Origin: Enterobacteriaceae bacterium UBA2655
GTDB lineage: Bacteria; Pseudomonadota; Gammaproteobacteria; Enterobacterales; Enterobacteriaceae
Assembly: GCA_002359495.1 (NCBI GenBank)
Contig: DENB01000057.1
Span: 58,640 to 122,639 of the forward strand
Reading direction: 5' to 3'
DNA length: 64,000 nt
Part shown: one piece after another, positions 16,085 to 26,241 of the stretch
How positions within the stretch are numbered: the stretch's first letter is position 1
Layout: the number at the start of each line of letters is the position of its first letter
Translations under genes and position numbers: made by a program
The notes under the pieces: generated by a model
Told to the model about the DNA's origin: nothing
What the model saw: only the letters and a program-made list of their open reading frames with translations
Databases searched by the model: none

Positions 16085-18315
16085 ACGGCATTCTCCTGCG
16101 TTAACGAAGTTGGGGATGCGGGCGCGGCCGCGATCTGGCTGCTTTTGGCCCCCCGACGCAAGCGTCGTTCGCCGACCAGCAACTGAAATAGCGCAATGAT
16201 GGAAAGCATGACCACGATCAGAACGGAGGAATACGCTATCGCCACGCCATATTCGCCATTTTCGACCAGCCCGACGATGTAGGATGTCGCCATGTTGTAC
16301 TGCGCGCTGACTAGAAAAATTACTGCGCTGATCGAGGTGATGGCGCGGACAAAGGCGTAAACCAGAGCGGCGCTGATGGCAGGTTTCAGCAACGGCAGCA
16401 CCACTTTGCGCAGTGTGCGGAAGCTGGTCGCGCCCAGCGTCAGCGACGCTTCGTCCAGGCTTTTATCAAGCTGGCTCATGGCCGCTATCCCGCCGCGCAC
16501 GCCGACGGGCATATTGCGGAAAACAAAACAGGCGATGAGAATCAACGCCGTGCCGGTTATTTCCAGCGGCGGCAGGTTATAGGCCATGACGTAGCTGACG
16601 CCAATGACCGTGCCAGGAATAGCGAAGCTCAGCATCAGGGCGAACTCAAACGCCTGGCGCCCGGCGAACTTCTGCCGCACGATCAGCCATGCGGTCAATA
16701 ACCCAACGATAGCGGTAAGGGGCGCCGCGATCAGCGCGATCTCAATTGTGGTCCAGAAAGAGTTCCACGCCACGCCGGCCCAGATCAGATGCCCTTCCTG
16801 TAGCGTGACGCGGAAGGCGTGGATATAGTGTTCCAGCGTCAGGCTGTTATTCAGTCCCCATGACTGTACAAACCCGCCGACCATGATCATGCCGTAGACC
16901 ACCAGCGTGAACACTCCCCACGGGAGCACCAGCCCGTAAACGCCGATGCGCATCGGCTTCGGCAACGGGCTATGGCGGCCACCGTCGCCTTTGCCGGTCA
17001 CGGTGGCGAAGTTTTTACCGGAAAGCCACAGGCGCTGAATGACAAAGGCGCACAGGGTAAAACAGAGTAAAATCATCGCCAGGACCGCCGCCCGGCTGGG
17101 ATCGTTTTGCGCGCCGACCACGGAGAAAAAGATCTCCGTTGAAAGTACGCCGTGGCTGCCGCCCAATACCATCGGATTACCGAAATCGGCCATGCTCTCG
17201 ATAAAGCTGATTAGGAAAGCATTTGCCAGCCCCGGCGCCATCAAAGGCAGCGACACGCGCGAAAAGGTACGCCAGCGATTGGCGCGCAGCGTTTGCGAGG
17301 CTTCTTCCAGCGACGGGCTGATCCCTTCCACGACGCCAATCAGCACCAGAAACGCCACGGGGGTAAACGACAGTATCTGCGCGATCCAGATCCCCGTCAT
17401 GCCGTATAACCAGCGGCCCGGTTCAATGCCGAACAGCGTCGCCAGATGGGCGGTCACCACCCCGGAGCGGCCAAACAGCAGGATCAGCGCCAGACCGATG
17501 ACGAACGGCGGAGTGATGATGGGAAGAATGGTGAGCAGACGCAGCGCTTTTTTGAACGGCAGCGCAGTCCGCGTCGCCGCCAGCGCGAAGGCCAGGCCAA
17601 GCAAGGTAGAACCGGCTGCGGTCATCAACGCCAACATAAGCGTGCGCCAGGCTGTGCCGCAGGTGCCGCCGGCAACGCAGGAGAGGCTCCATATCGCCGG
17701 ATCGCGCATATTCGCCAGTAAGCCATCCGGCTTGAAGCTGCCATCTATATCCTGTACCGATACCACAAACAGACTCAGCACCGGATAGAGCACGAAGGTG
17801 CTGACCAGCGCAACCAGCAGCACAATAGCGGCGACGACAAAGGCATCGCCCCTCAACACGCCGCGTTCCGCCAGGGCAAACGCGAACAGCAGTAGAAAGG
17901 TGGTCAGCATCAGCAACGCGCCGGCGCCCATCGCGGGTTGGCCTTGCTCCAGCGGCCCCATTAGGTTTTCCAGCCATACCCAGCTCCAGCCGCTGTAACC
18001 AATGGCATGGCCTTCTGCGACCATAAACAGCACGCCGGTGGCGCTGATGCTTAACAACAATGCGCTTCGCCATCCGCGATGTTTAATTAATCCACACAGG
18101 GCGGCAAGACAAAACAGCCCAACGATTATGGCAAGCCATGGATGGCGCCAGACGATCATTTGCCACAGAGCGGGGGCCGTGGTTTCTTCGCGCCAGAGCG
18201 ATGCAAGCCAGGAAAAATCGAAAAAGCCCGCCTCCAGGCTGTACCACGGCAGCAGTGTTAACGACACGGCTCCCAGCCCCAGCGCGCCGATTAAGCGCCG
18301 GTTATTTGCATTCAT
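16081..18315 (-). CDS. ABC transporter permease, two permease domains fused in one chain (AfuB/FbpB-like)
   Basis: 744 residues, very hydrophobic, with two binding-protein-dependent permease domains. The two EAA coupling loops are visible: SLEEASQTLRANRWRTFSRV (about residues 330-350) and SLDEASLTLGATSFRTLRKV (about 620-640). The N-terminal 200 residues add extra membrane spans. A single double-length permease is the arrangement of FbpB and AfuB systems. It overlaps the ATPase gene by four bases and lies 97 bases after the binding-protein gene, so the order is A-B-C-phosphatase. Confidence 0.86.
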   Translation of the reverse strand: MNANNRRLIGALGLGAVSLTLLPWYSLEAGFFDFSWLASLWREETTAPALWQMIVWRHPWLAIIVGLFCLAALCGLIKHRGWRSALLLSISATGVLFMVAEGHAIGYSGWSWVWLENLMGPLEQGQPAMGAGALLMLTTFLLLFAFALAERGVLRGDAFVVAAIVLLVALVSTFVLYPVLSLFVVSVQDIDGSFKPDGLLANMRDPAIWSLSCVAGGTCGTAWRTLMLALMTAAGSTLLGLAFALAATRTALPFKKALRLLTILPIITPPFVIGLALILLFGRSGVVTAHLATLFGIEPGRWLYGMTGIWIAQILSFTPVAFLVLIGVVEGISPSLEEASQTLRANRWRTFSRVSLPLMAPGLANAFLISFIESMADFGNPMVLGGSHGVLSTEIFFSVVGAQNDPSRAAVLAMILLCFTLCAFVIQRLWLSGKNFATVTGKGDGGRHSPLPKPMRIGVYGLVLPWGVFTLVVYGMIMVGGFVQSWGLNNSLTLEHYIHAFRVTLQEGHLIWAGVAWNSFWTTIEIALIAAPLTAIVGLLTAWLIVRQKFAGRQAFEFALMLSFAIPGTVIGVSYVMAYNLPPLEITGTALILIACFVFRNMPVGVRGGIAAMSQLDKSLDEASLTLGATSFRTLRKVVLPLLKPAISAALVYAFVRAITSISAVIFLVSAQYNMATSYIVGLVENGEYGVAIAYSSVLIVVMLSIIALFQLLVGERRLRRGAKSSQIAAAPASPTSLTQENAV

Positions 18316-18412
18316 GTATCACCTCGACCTGCGCGTTCAGGCTGAAGCGGACATCAGGCGTAAGCCACCGCCATTCAGTTGGTTAGCCGGGCATAACGCC
18401 GGCAGAGCAAAA

Positions 18413-19441
18413 TTACTGGGCGCTGGCACCGATTTCTTTATCCCAGCGGCTCAGCAACGCCTTGCGTTTAGCGGAGTCCCCATAGGTTTTGAAGTCGTAA
18501 TCGATCAGCTTGATGTTTTCGAATCGCGGCGCGTACTCAGAGATTTCTGCTTTGGTGTTGGAAGGAAGCTGGAAGGATTTCGCCTCTTTCATATGCGACT
18601 GTGCTTCGGCGCTGAGCGCCCAGTCATACCAGATTTTGGCATTCGCCAGATTCCGCGCGCCCTTAACGATTGACATCGATCCAATCTCGTAGCCGGTGCC
18701 TTCGCAAGGCGCAACCGTTTTAATGGGAAAACCGTCTACCTCCATCGCCACCGCATCATGCATAAAGACGATGCCGACGGTGGTCTCTCCGCGAGCGGCG
18801 GCTTTTACCGGAGCAGAGCCGGATTTGGTGTATTGCGAAATATTCGCATTGAGTTTTTTAAGGTAATCAAAAGCTTTGTCTTCGCCCATGATCTGCACCA
18901 GCGTGGCCAACGTGTTATAGGCGGTGCCGGAGGAGTTAGGATTTGCGATCTGAATTTCGCCCTTGAAGCCCGGATCGAGCAGATCTGACCAACAGGCGGG
19001 AGCTTTAAGCTTTTTCCCGGCAAGTAATTTCGTGTTATAGCCCCATCCTAATGCGCCCGCATAAATCCCGACCGTACGAAAATCAGAAATTTCAGCCTGT
19101 TTTTGCGCCCAGTCATGCTGCTGGCTGAGCAAGGGAGACTTATAAGGCTGAGTCAGCTTTTCTTCCGCCGCCTGCATATGCGGATCGCCTATTCCTGCCC
19201 ACCAGATGTCAGTGCGCGGATTGCGCGCCTCGCTGCGAATGCGCGCATAAGCCTCACCGGCAGAGAGTCGCACCATGCTGACCTTGATGTCCGGATGCGA
19301 CTGGCTGAACAGGCGTGTCATGTGCTCGCACACCACCACATCTGCGGAGCAGATCATATTGAGATTGCCTGCCGCGCGGGCGGCCAGCGGCAGGGTTGAG
19401 CAACAAAGTGTTATGGCAGGGATCAACAAGGTATAACGCAT
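18413..19441 (-). CDS. periplasmic substrate-binding protein, AfuA-like (likely sugar or organic phosphate)
   Basis: 342 residues with a signal peptide cleaved after about residue 23 (ARAAG). It belongs to the Fe3+-binding-protein fold group, but the tandem tyrosines used by FbpA for iron are not evident. FMHDAV (His228, Asp229) and TGYEIGSM (Glu252) fall, after subtracting a 23-residue signal, at positions 205, 206 and 229. As I recall, these are the sugar-phosphate contacts of Actinobacillus AfuA. Together with the phosphatase at the operon end, a hexose-phosphate or similar organophosphate ligand is the best guess. Iron or aminoethylphosphonate are alternatives. Confidence 0.8.
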   Translation of the reverse strand: MRYTLLIPAITLCCSTLPLAARAAGNLNMICSADVVVCEHMTRLFSQSHPDIKVSMVRLSAGEAYARIRSEARNPRTDIWWAGIGDPHMQAAEEKLTQPYKSPLLSQQHDWAQKQAEISDFRTVGIYAGALGWGYNTKLLAGKKLKAPACWSDLLDPGFKGEIQIANPNSSGTAYNTLATLVQIMGEDKAFDYLKKLNANISQYTKSGSAPVKAAARGETTVGIVFMHDAVAMEVDGFPIKTVAPCEGTGYEIGSMSIVKGARNLANAKIWYDWALSAEAQSHMKEAKSFQLPSNTKAEISEYAPRFENIKLIDYDFKTYGDSAKRKALLSRWDKEIGASAQ

Positions 19442-19488
19442 GGTGTTCTCCTTGGGTCAGAGGCGATGCTTCACTGGCATCTGATTTT

Positions 19489-19506
19489 TTTGCACATGTG
19501 TGCAAA
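19489..19506. promoter_or_regulatory. LacI-type operator O1 (TTTGCACA TG TGTGCAAA)
   Basis: A perfect 8+2+8 palindrome 48 bases upstream of the binding-protein start (minus strand), inside the divergent promoter region. A near-identical copy lies at 19598. Both are very likely bound by the adjacent LacI-family regulator. Confidence 0.75.
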
Positions 19507-19597
19507 TTAGTAGAGAACAAAAAATAGCCTGTCAATCGACTTAAAGCGCAATTGTTCAGTCACGTCACAAAATTGCAACATTACAATGCGATTATCT

Positions 19598-19615
19598 TTT
19601 GCACAGATGTGCAAT
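19598..19615. promoter_or_regulatory. LacI-type operator O2 (TTTGCACA GA TGTGCAAT)
   Basis: The second copy of the palindrome has one end mismatch. Its centre is 109 bases from O1, close to ten helical turns, which would permit looping. It lies 46 bases before the start of the lacI-type gene, so it could mediate autoregulation. Confidence 0.72.
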
Positions 19616-19660
19616 TTGATACAGACTCGCTTTGGGCCTGTTGCTATTGCGAGGAGAAAC

Positions 19661-20695
19661 ATGAGCCAGGGGAAAACGGTTGTCAGTGCTGAGGATGTCG
19701 CCCGTCGCGCCGGCGTCTCACGCTCGGCGGTTTCCCGCACCTTTACGCCCGGAGCCAGCGTATCGCAAGCGATGCGCACCCGTGTGATGAAGGCGGCGGA
19801 AGAGCTGGGCTACCATGTCAATCATCTGGCGCGCAGCTTGGTGCGTAACCGCAGCGGTATCGTCTGTTTGATCGTTTCTGAAGTTGCCACACCCTACCGC
19901 GCCAGCCTGGTAAGCTGGATGACGCAGTTTTTGCAGGAAGCGGGCAAAGTGGCGATGATCATCAATACCGACCGCTCCGACAGCAGCGTCTCAGCTGCGC
20001 TGCAACAGGCAATCAATTTCCGCGCCGATGCATCCATCATTCTTTCCGGCATGCCCGACAGCGGGATCACTCATCTATGTTACCAGCATGGTCAGCATCT
20101 GATGCTGATCAACCGTGATGAAACGCTGCCCGGCTCGCTCAGCATTAATCTTGATTCCGCGCACGCGGCGGAAACCGCCCTGATGGCTTTCCTGCGTGCC
20201 GGCTGTCGTCGTCTCGCCTTCGCCAATTCGCTGGCGGGCACGCCCAGCCTGATGAAGCGCGAGGGTGATTTTCTGGCAGCGGCGGCGCGCGCAGGCGTGA
20301 CGGTTATCGTTGAGCGTTTCGGAAGCACTTCGTATGAGAGCGGGCGAATTCTGGCGCATCGTCTGCTCACCCGCCAGCAGCGGCCTGATGCGGTATTCTG
20401 TGTGACCGATTTAGTGGCGTGCGGCTTCATGGACGAAGCGCGCCATAGCTTCGCGTTACGCATCCCGGAGGATCTCTGCGTAGTGGGCTATGACAATATT
20501 CCGCAAAGCGGCTGGTCATCATATAACCTCACGACTTTCGCCCAGCCGGTCGAGCAATTCGCGCGTGACGCGGTGCAGTGGCTGATCGAACAGGAGCAGC
20601 GCAGCGACGAGTTGCGCCCGCGAGCGGAACTGTTAAACGATCGTTTTCTCTATGAAGCCAGCGTGGTATGGCGCGGCTCGGTGCGCAGCGGCTGA
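19661..20695 (+). CDS. LacI-family transcriptional regulator
   Basis: 344 residues from ATG 19661, which has GAGGAG at 19651-19656. An upstream extension to 19586 would run through operator O2 and is rejected. The N-terminal LacI helix-turn-helix reads SAEDVARRAGVSRSAVSRTF, with the hinge region HVNHLARSLVRNRSGIV. A periplasmic-binding-like effector domain follows. It is divergent from the AfuABC-like operon and likely represses it through O1 and O2 until its ligand is present. A dead near-copy of its N-terminus lies just downstream at 20760. Confidence 0.9.
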   Translation: MSQGKTVVSAEDVARRAGVSRSAVSRTFTPGASVSQAMRTRVMKAAEELGYHVNHLARSLVRNRSGIVCLIVSEVATPYRASLVSWMTQFLQEAGKVAMIINTDRSDSSVSAALQQAINFRADASIILSGMPDSGITHLCYQHGQHLMLINRDETLPGSLSINLDSAHAAETALMAFLRAGCRRLAFANSLAGTPSLMKREGDFLAAAARAGVTVIVERFGSTSYESGRILAHRLLTRQQRPDAVFCVTDLVACGFMDEARHSFALRIPEDLCVVGYDNIPQSGWSSYNLTTFAQPVEQFARDAVQWLIEQEQRSDELRPRAELLNDRFLYEASVVWRGSVRSG

Positions 20696-20759
20696 ATCGC
20701 AGGATTATGCCGTGCCGGATGCATAAGCTATGGCACATGAAAATCAGCGTGGACGCAGC

Positions 20760-20869
20760 ATGAGCGACAACAAAAAAACTGGGTAAAAGCTGAAGATGTT
20801 GCGCGACTGGCGGGCATGTCGCGCTCAGCAGTATCACGAACCTTTACTCCGGGCGCCTCTGTGCTCTGA
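20760..20869 (+). pseudogene. LacI-family regulator, N-terminal relic
   Basis: ATG at 20760 begins MSDNKK, then the frame is lost by one base near a run of seven A. From 20780 it reads WVKAEDVARLAGMSRSAVSR then TFTPGASVL and stops. This is almost the same helix-turn-helix as the intact LacI protein just upstream (EDVARRAGVSRSAVSRTF). Everything after the first about 36 codons is gone. It is the remnant of a paralogous regulator, perhaps of a second transporter locus that was deleted. Confidence 0.75.
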
Positions 20870-21099
20870 ACCGACATTTAATCGTGACCTGGGCAATATC
20901 AAAGAGGCTTTTCAGACAGACATTCTTCATTTAAAGGCAAAACATCAGTTGCAACGAGTTGCCTCAGGTCGAAATCAGTCGCTTGCGTAACCCTGATGGC
21001 TAAACCATTCGGTCTACCGGTTGTCTCAGACATGATAAAATTGCGGTAATATAAAACACATCAGGACGAGATCTATCCGCGTCCCGAACAAGGTGACAG

Positions 21100-21597
21100 A
21101 TGGTTCGTAAAACACAGGGCATCAACTACGGCCCGATAAAACCAGACAGCAATGGCCTGTACCGCGTAAATCTTTCCGTACTGGATGCTGAATCCGTGAA
21201 CGGCGGCCCGGTTCGCCTGCATCCGGACTATGAGGCCCGCTTGCTGAAAAGCCTGAAAGGCAAATTTTTCCTCGGGGTGACCAATGAGCCAATCTATAAC
21301 GACTGGGAGTCATTTCAGAATACCGGCCTGTACGGCTTTCAGTTAGTTCAGGCTTATAAAGAGAGGCTGGAAGACGGCAGCCTGCTGATCTCAGCTGATA
21401 TCAAACCGCTTGATACCTTGCCCGGCGCGCTGATTAAACGTTACCTGGAATCTGCCGTGCCGCTTAACTTCCGCCTGGCCGCTTACTGCATGTTTGAAGA
21501 AATTGACGGCAGAACGGTTAAATATGTCACGGCGGTTCGCTCATTTGATCTTATTCTGCCTGATACTGAAACGCTGGCAGAGTCGGATGACGATTAA
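21100..21597 (+). CDS. hypothetical protein, 165 residues
   Basis: I do not recognise this protein. The frame begins after a usable ribosome site (AAGGTG at 21090). It is balanced in composition, without membrane segments or a signal peptide, and ends in an acidic tail (ETLAESDDD). Sequence features are PIKPDSNGLYRVNLSVLDAE, GVTNEPIYNDWESFQNTGLY and ISADIKPLDTLPGALIKRYL. The even pattern of alternating strands suggests a compact beta-rich fold. It lies 150 bases before a truncated IS3 element, in the same disturbed block as the colicin relic, so it may be cargo of a plasmid or island. Confidence 0.55.
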   Translation: MVRKTQGINYGPIKPDSNGLYRVNLSVLDAESVNGGPVRLHPDYEARLLKSLKGKFFLGVTNEPIYNDWESFQNTGLYGFQLVQAYKERLEDGSLLISADIKPLDTLPGALIKRYLESAVPLNFRLAAYCMFEEIDGRTVKYVTAVRSFDLILPDTETLAESDDD

Positions 21598-21820
21598 GTC
21601 GGTTATTCCTTCCCTGATTTCAAAAAAACAGTGACCGGGTCCCGCCCTCACCTTTTCAACGGAAAGTTAGTTCATCCAGCCGTTTGTGCTTATTCTGGCT
21701 CAGACTCCAGCCGGCAGGCCCGAAACGCGCCTGCACGGTCCGGGGAGCTTGACCTGCTCCCCGTTGATTAATACACCGCGATGTTAGTCATGTCTTCATA
21801 AGCCACATGAGGACATCCCC

Positions 21821-22084
21821 ATGAAGAAGCGTTTTTCCGACGAACAGATCATCAGTATCCTCCGCGAGGCCGAAGCCGGGGTTTCTGCCCGGGAACTCTG
21901 CCGTAAGCATGCTATTTCAGACGCTACTTTCTACAGCTGGCGCAAGAAATATGGCGGTATGGAGGTGCCCGAGGTTAAGCGCCTGAAGTCGCTTGAAGAA
22001 GAGAACGCCCGGCTCAAGAAGCTGCTTGCCGAAGCCATGCTTGGTAAGGAGGCACTTCAGGTGACTCTGGAGCGAAAGCACTGA
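21821..22084 (+). CDS. IS3-family transposase OrfA (helix-turn-helix subunit)
   Basis: 87 residues. The helix-turn-helix reads FSDEQIISILREAEAGVSAR then CRKHAISDATFYSWRKKYGG, and a leucine-zipper-like tail follows (LKSLEEENARLKKLLAEAML). In intact elements it is joined to OrfB by programmed frameshifting. Here OrfB is truncated, so no functional transposase is made from this copy. Confidence 0.9.
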   Translation: MKKRFSDEQIISILREAEAGVSARELCRKHAISDATFYSWRKKYGGMEVPEVKRLKSLEEENARLKKLLAEAMLGKEALQVTLERKH

Positions 22085-22332
22085 CGACAGACCAGAAGCG
22101 GGAAGCCGTTGAGTTTATGCGTGATGCGACCGGTCTGTCGCAACGTTGTGCCTGCAGGCTTACAGATTTGTCCCTGCCGACCTGCCGCTATGAGGCTCAG
22201 CTTCCGGCGGCTGACGCAGATTTATCAGGGCGTATCACAGAACTGGCGCTCGAACGAAGGCGTTTTGGTTACCGGCGCATCTGGCAGTTATTACGCCGGG
22301 AGGGCCTTCACGTCAACCACAAGCGGGTATAC
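22081..22332 (+). pseudogene. IS3-family transposase OrfB, N-terminal fragment
   Basis: The frame overlapping the end of orfA reads LTTDQKREAVEFMRDATGLS and later RRFGYRRIWQLLRREGLHVN then HKRVY, the usual head of IS3 OrfB. It is cut at 22333 before the DDE catalytic core, where the IS21-family element begins. The remaining in-frame codons are from that element. Confidence 0.85.
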
Positions 22333-22348
22333 TGTCAACGACGGGTAA

Positions 22349-24725
<2,377 letters not shown>

Positions 24726-24732
24726 AGCGCGG

Positions 24733-24754
24733 GTGGGGATAGTTTTATCCCCAC
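24733..24754. terminator. 9-bp hairpin at the colicin/immunity convergent end, embedded in the immunity stop
   Basis: GTGGGGATA GTTT TATCCCCAC is a perfect stem with a four-base loop, eight bases after the colicin stop. The right arm encodes the last codons and stop of the immunity gene (minus strand), so one hairpin serves both directions. Confidence 0.7.
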
Positions 24755-25047
24755 TTGTTCCTGATGACGTAATACATGCCCATGGGTATGGCAAACAGGA
24801 TGCACAGGATAAATATCCCGCCGTTAAACCAGTAAAGGCTTTCTGATACGCCCTTCTTCCACGAATTAACCAGAGCCAGGCAATAAGGGTAGAATAAGGC
24901 GCCGAGGATGCTGTAGGTTAAATAAAGCAAATAGAAGGTAGCGCTGTTATCGCGGGTGAAGCCGTTTTCCAGCCAGACGGGAATTAACGCTAAAAAATAA
25001 AAGAATAAAGCAAAAATGCACTGCTTCCGGTAATTTCTGATTTCCAT
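24745..25047 (-). CDS. pore-forming colicin immunity protein
   Basis: 100 residues from ATG 25047, chosen because AGGGAAAGG stands just before it. The alternative ATG at 25068 lacks such a site. Three hydrophobic segments are seen: CIFALFFYFLALIPVWL, FYLLYLTYSILGALFYPYCL and GGIFILCILFAIPMGMYYV. Size, topology and convergent placement behind a channel-domain gene fit the colicin E1/Ia immunity families, which block the pore in the inner membrane. It looks intact although the toxin is destroyed, so it may still protect against a related colicin. Confidence 0.75.
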   Translation of the reverse strand: MEIRNYRKQCIFALFFYFLALIPVWLENGFTRDNSATFYLLYLTYSILGALFYPYCLALVNSWKKGVSESLYWFNGGIFILCILFAIPMGMYYVIRNKWG

Positions 25048-25326
25048 AAACCTTTCCCTGTTCGCCATGATGGCGCGTATAATCCTATATTATTTAACCT
25101 ATCTTACCTCTTGTCCGGTCGTCAACGCTCATTTCAGGAACTGAATATCCAGCCATACCGGGCCAATATTGCTGGTCCCACAGGCAGCAGCGAGCAGCCG
25201 CGGGCCTGGAGGGAATTGCTTCAGGGGAGCAGAAAACACCGGTCCGGCCGCACGCCTGGCGTACACATTCCGGCAGGATCAGGCTGAGCCCGGTGATGGA
25301 TCTGCTCATATTCTCAGCCGCAGATT

Positions 25327-26055
25327 ATGCCATCAGCCCAGCGTAATAAAGCTCTGATACAGGAGATATTACGGCATGCCCTGCGCCTGCAGAAAGATAT
25401 GTCCGTTTCTGAATGCAGCAACAGAACCGCCACGCCAGCCCTTCCTGAGGTTTTCAGTGTATACGACCGCATAAGAACCGCTCGCAGAAACAGTTCAGGT
25501 GTACGGCTGAGTTTTACAGGAAAATATGATAAAGATGCACAGCCTCTGCGTGACGGCCTTATTGATCTGGAGATTGGCGTCATTGGTACCCAGGCCCCGG
25601 AAATGAAAGTCCAGACTCTGTTTCGCGACGCTTTTGTCGGTATCTGCCGCACGGGCCATCCATTACTGGCGGGCTCTGGCGTCACAGCGGAGCGCTACGC
25701 CAGTTATCAGCACGTCGTGGTTTCCCGCAAAAATAATTTATATGGTCCCGTAGATTCAGCGCTGGCACGGCAGGGCTTAGAGCGGCAGATAATGATGGTT
25801 GTGCCCGGCTTTGCCAATGCGATAAATATCGTACGTGACTCAGATCTTATCGGGCTGATACCGCTATCTGCATTAAGCTGTTCACCCAGCCTCGCGGAAC
25901 AACGGGTAACTCATTTTGAACTACCGGTTGTCACACCGGCTATCTCAATTTCGTCTATCTGGCATCCGCGTCTGCACGCTGATCCAGAACACCGCTGGCT
26001 TCGGGAAACAATTTTATCCGTGTGCCGTAGAAAATTTGACGCTCTGGCTTTATAA
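25327..26055 (+). pseudogene. LysR-family regulator without its DNA-binding domain
   Basis: The frame matches the effector domain of LysR proteins of the type DKDAQPLRDGLIDLEIGVIG, then VQTLFRDAFVGICRTGHPLL, ERYASYQHVVVSRK and VVPGFANAINIVRDSDLIGL. The first about 60 residues are not LysR-like and no helix-turn-helix is found in any frame upstream (25069-25400). The gene seems to have lost its 5' part near the same disturbed block as the IS elements. It may be expressed but could not bind DNA. Confidence 0.7.
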
Positions 26056-26241
26056 GCCGTTTCAATAATTTGATATATACAGAAATTCAAATGACTTCCG
26101 CTTCACGATTTATGAACTCACTACGGGTAATAAAAACGCCCTACATATCATTAATATTCTGACCTGCATCCTGTAGTAATGCCAGCTGCATTAATCTTAG
26201 TTAACAGGCGCGGGCTGTGCCTCATACTTCTCTGCTCACGG

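Larger units (their letters stand above)
21750..22332 (+). mobile_element. IS3-family insertion sequence, 3' end lost
   Basis: The left end is probably the TGACCTGCTCCCCGTTG at 21750, typical of IS3-family ends of this group as I recall. The element carries complete orfA and the first about 84 codons of orfB, then is cut at 22333 by the left end of an IS21-family element. Bases 21741-21763 also form an 8-bp hairpin (CGGGGAGC / GCTCCCCG) straddling the end. The missing right half is not found on the other side of the IS21 element. Confidence 0.75.

Noticed and set aside
17039..17788. Plus-strand frame of 249 codons inside the fused permease gene
   Set aside because: The composition is Arg/Ser/Pro rich without domains, opposite a membrane protein with clear EAA loops.
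25094..25357. Overlapping short frames on both strands upstream of the dead LysR gene
   Set aside because: I could not find a LysR helix-turn-helix or any other motif in them, so they are taken as decayed sequence.
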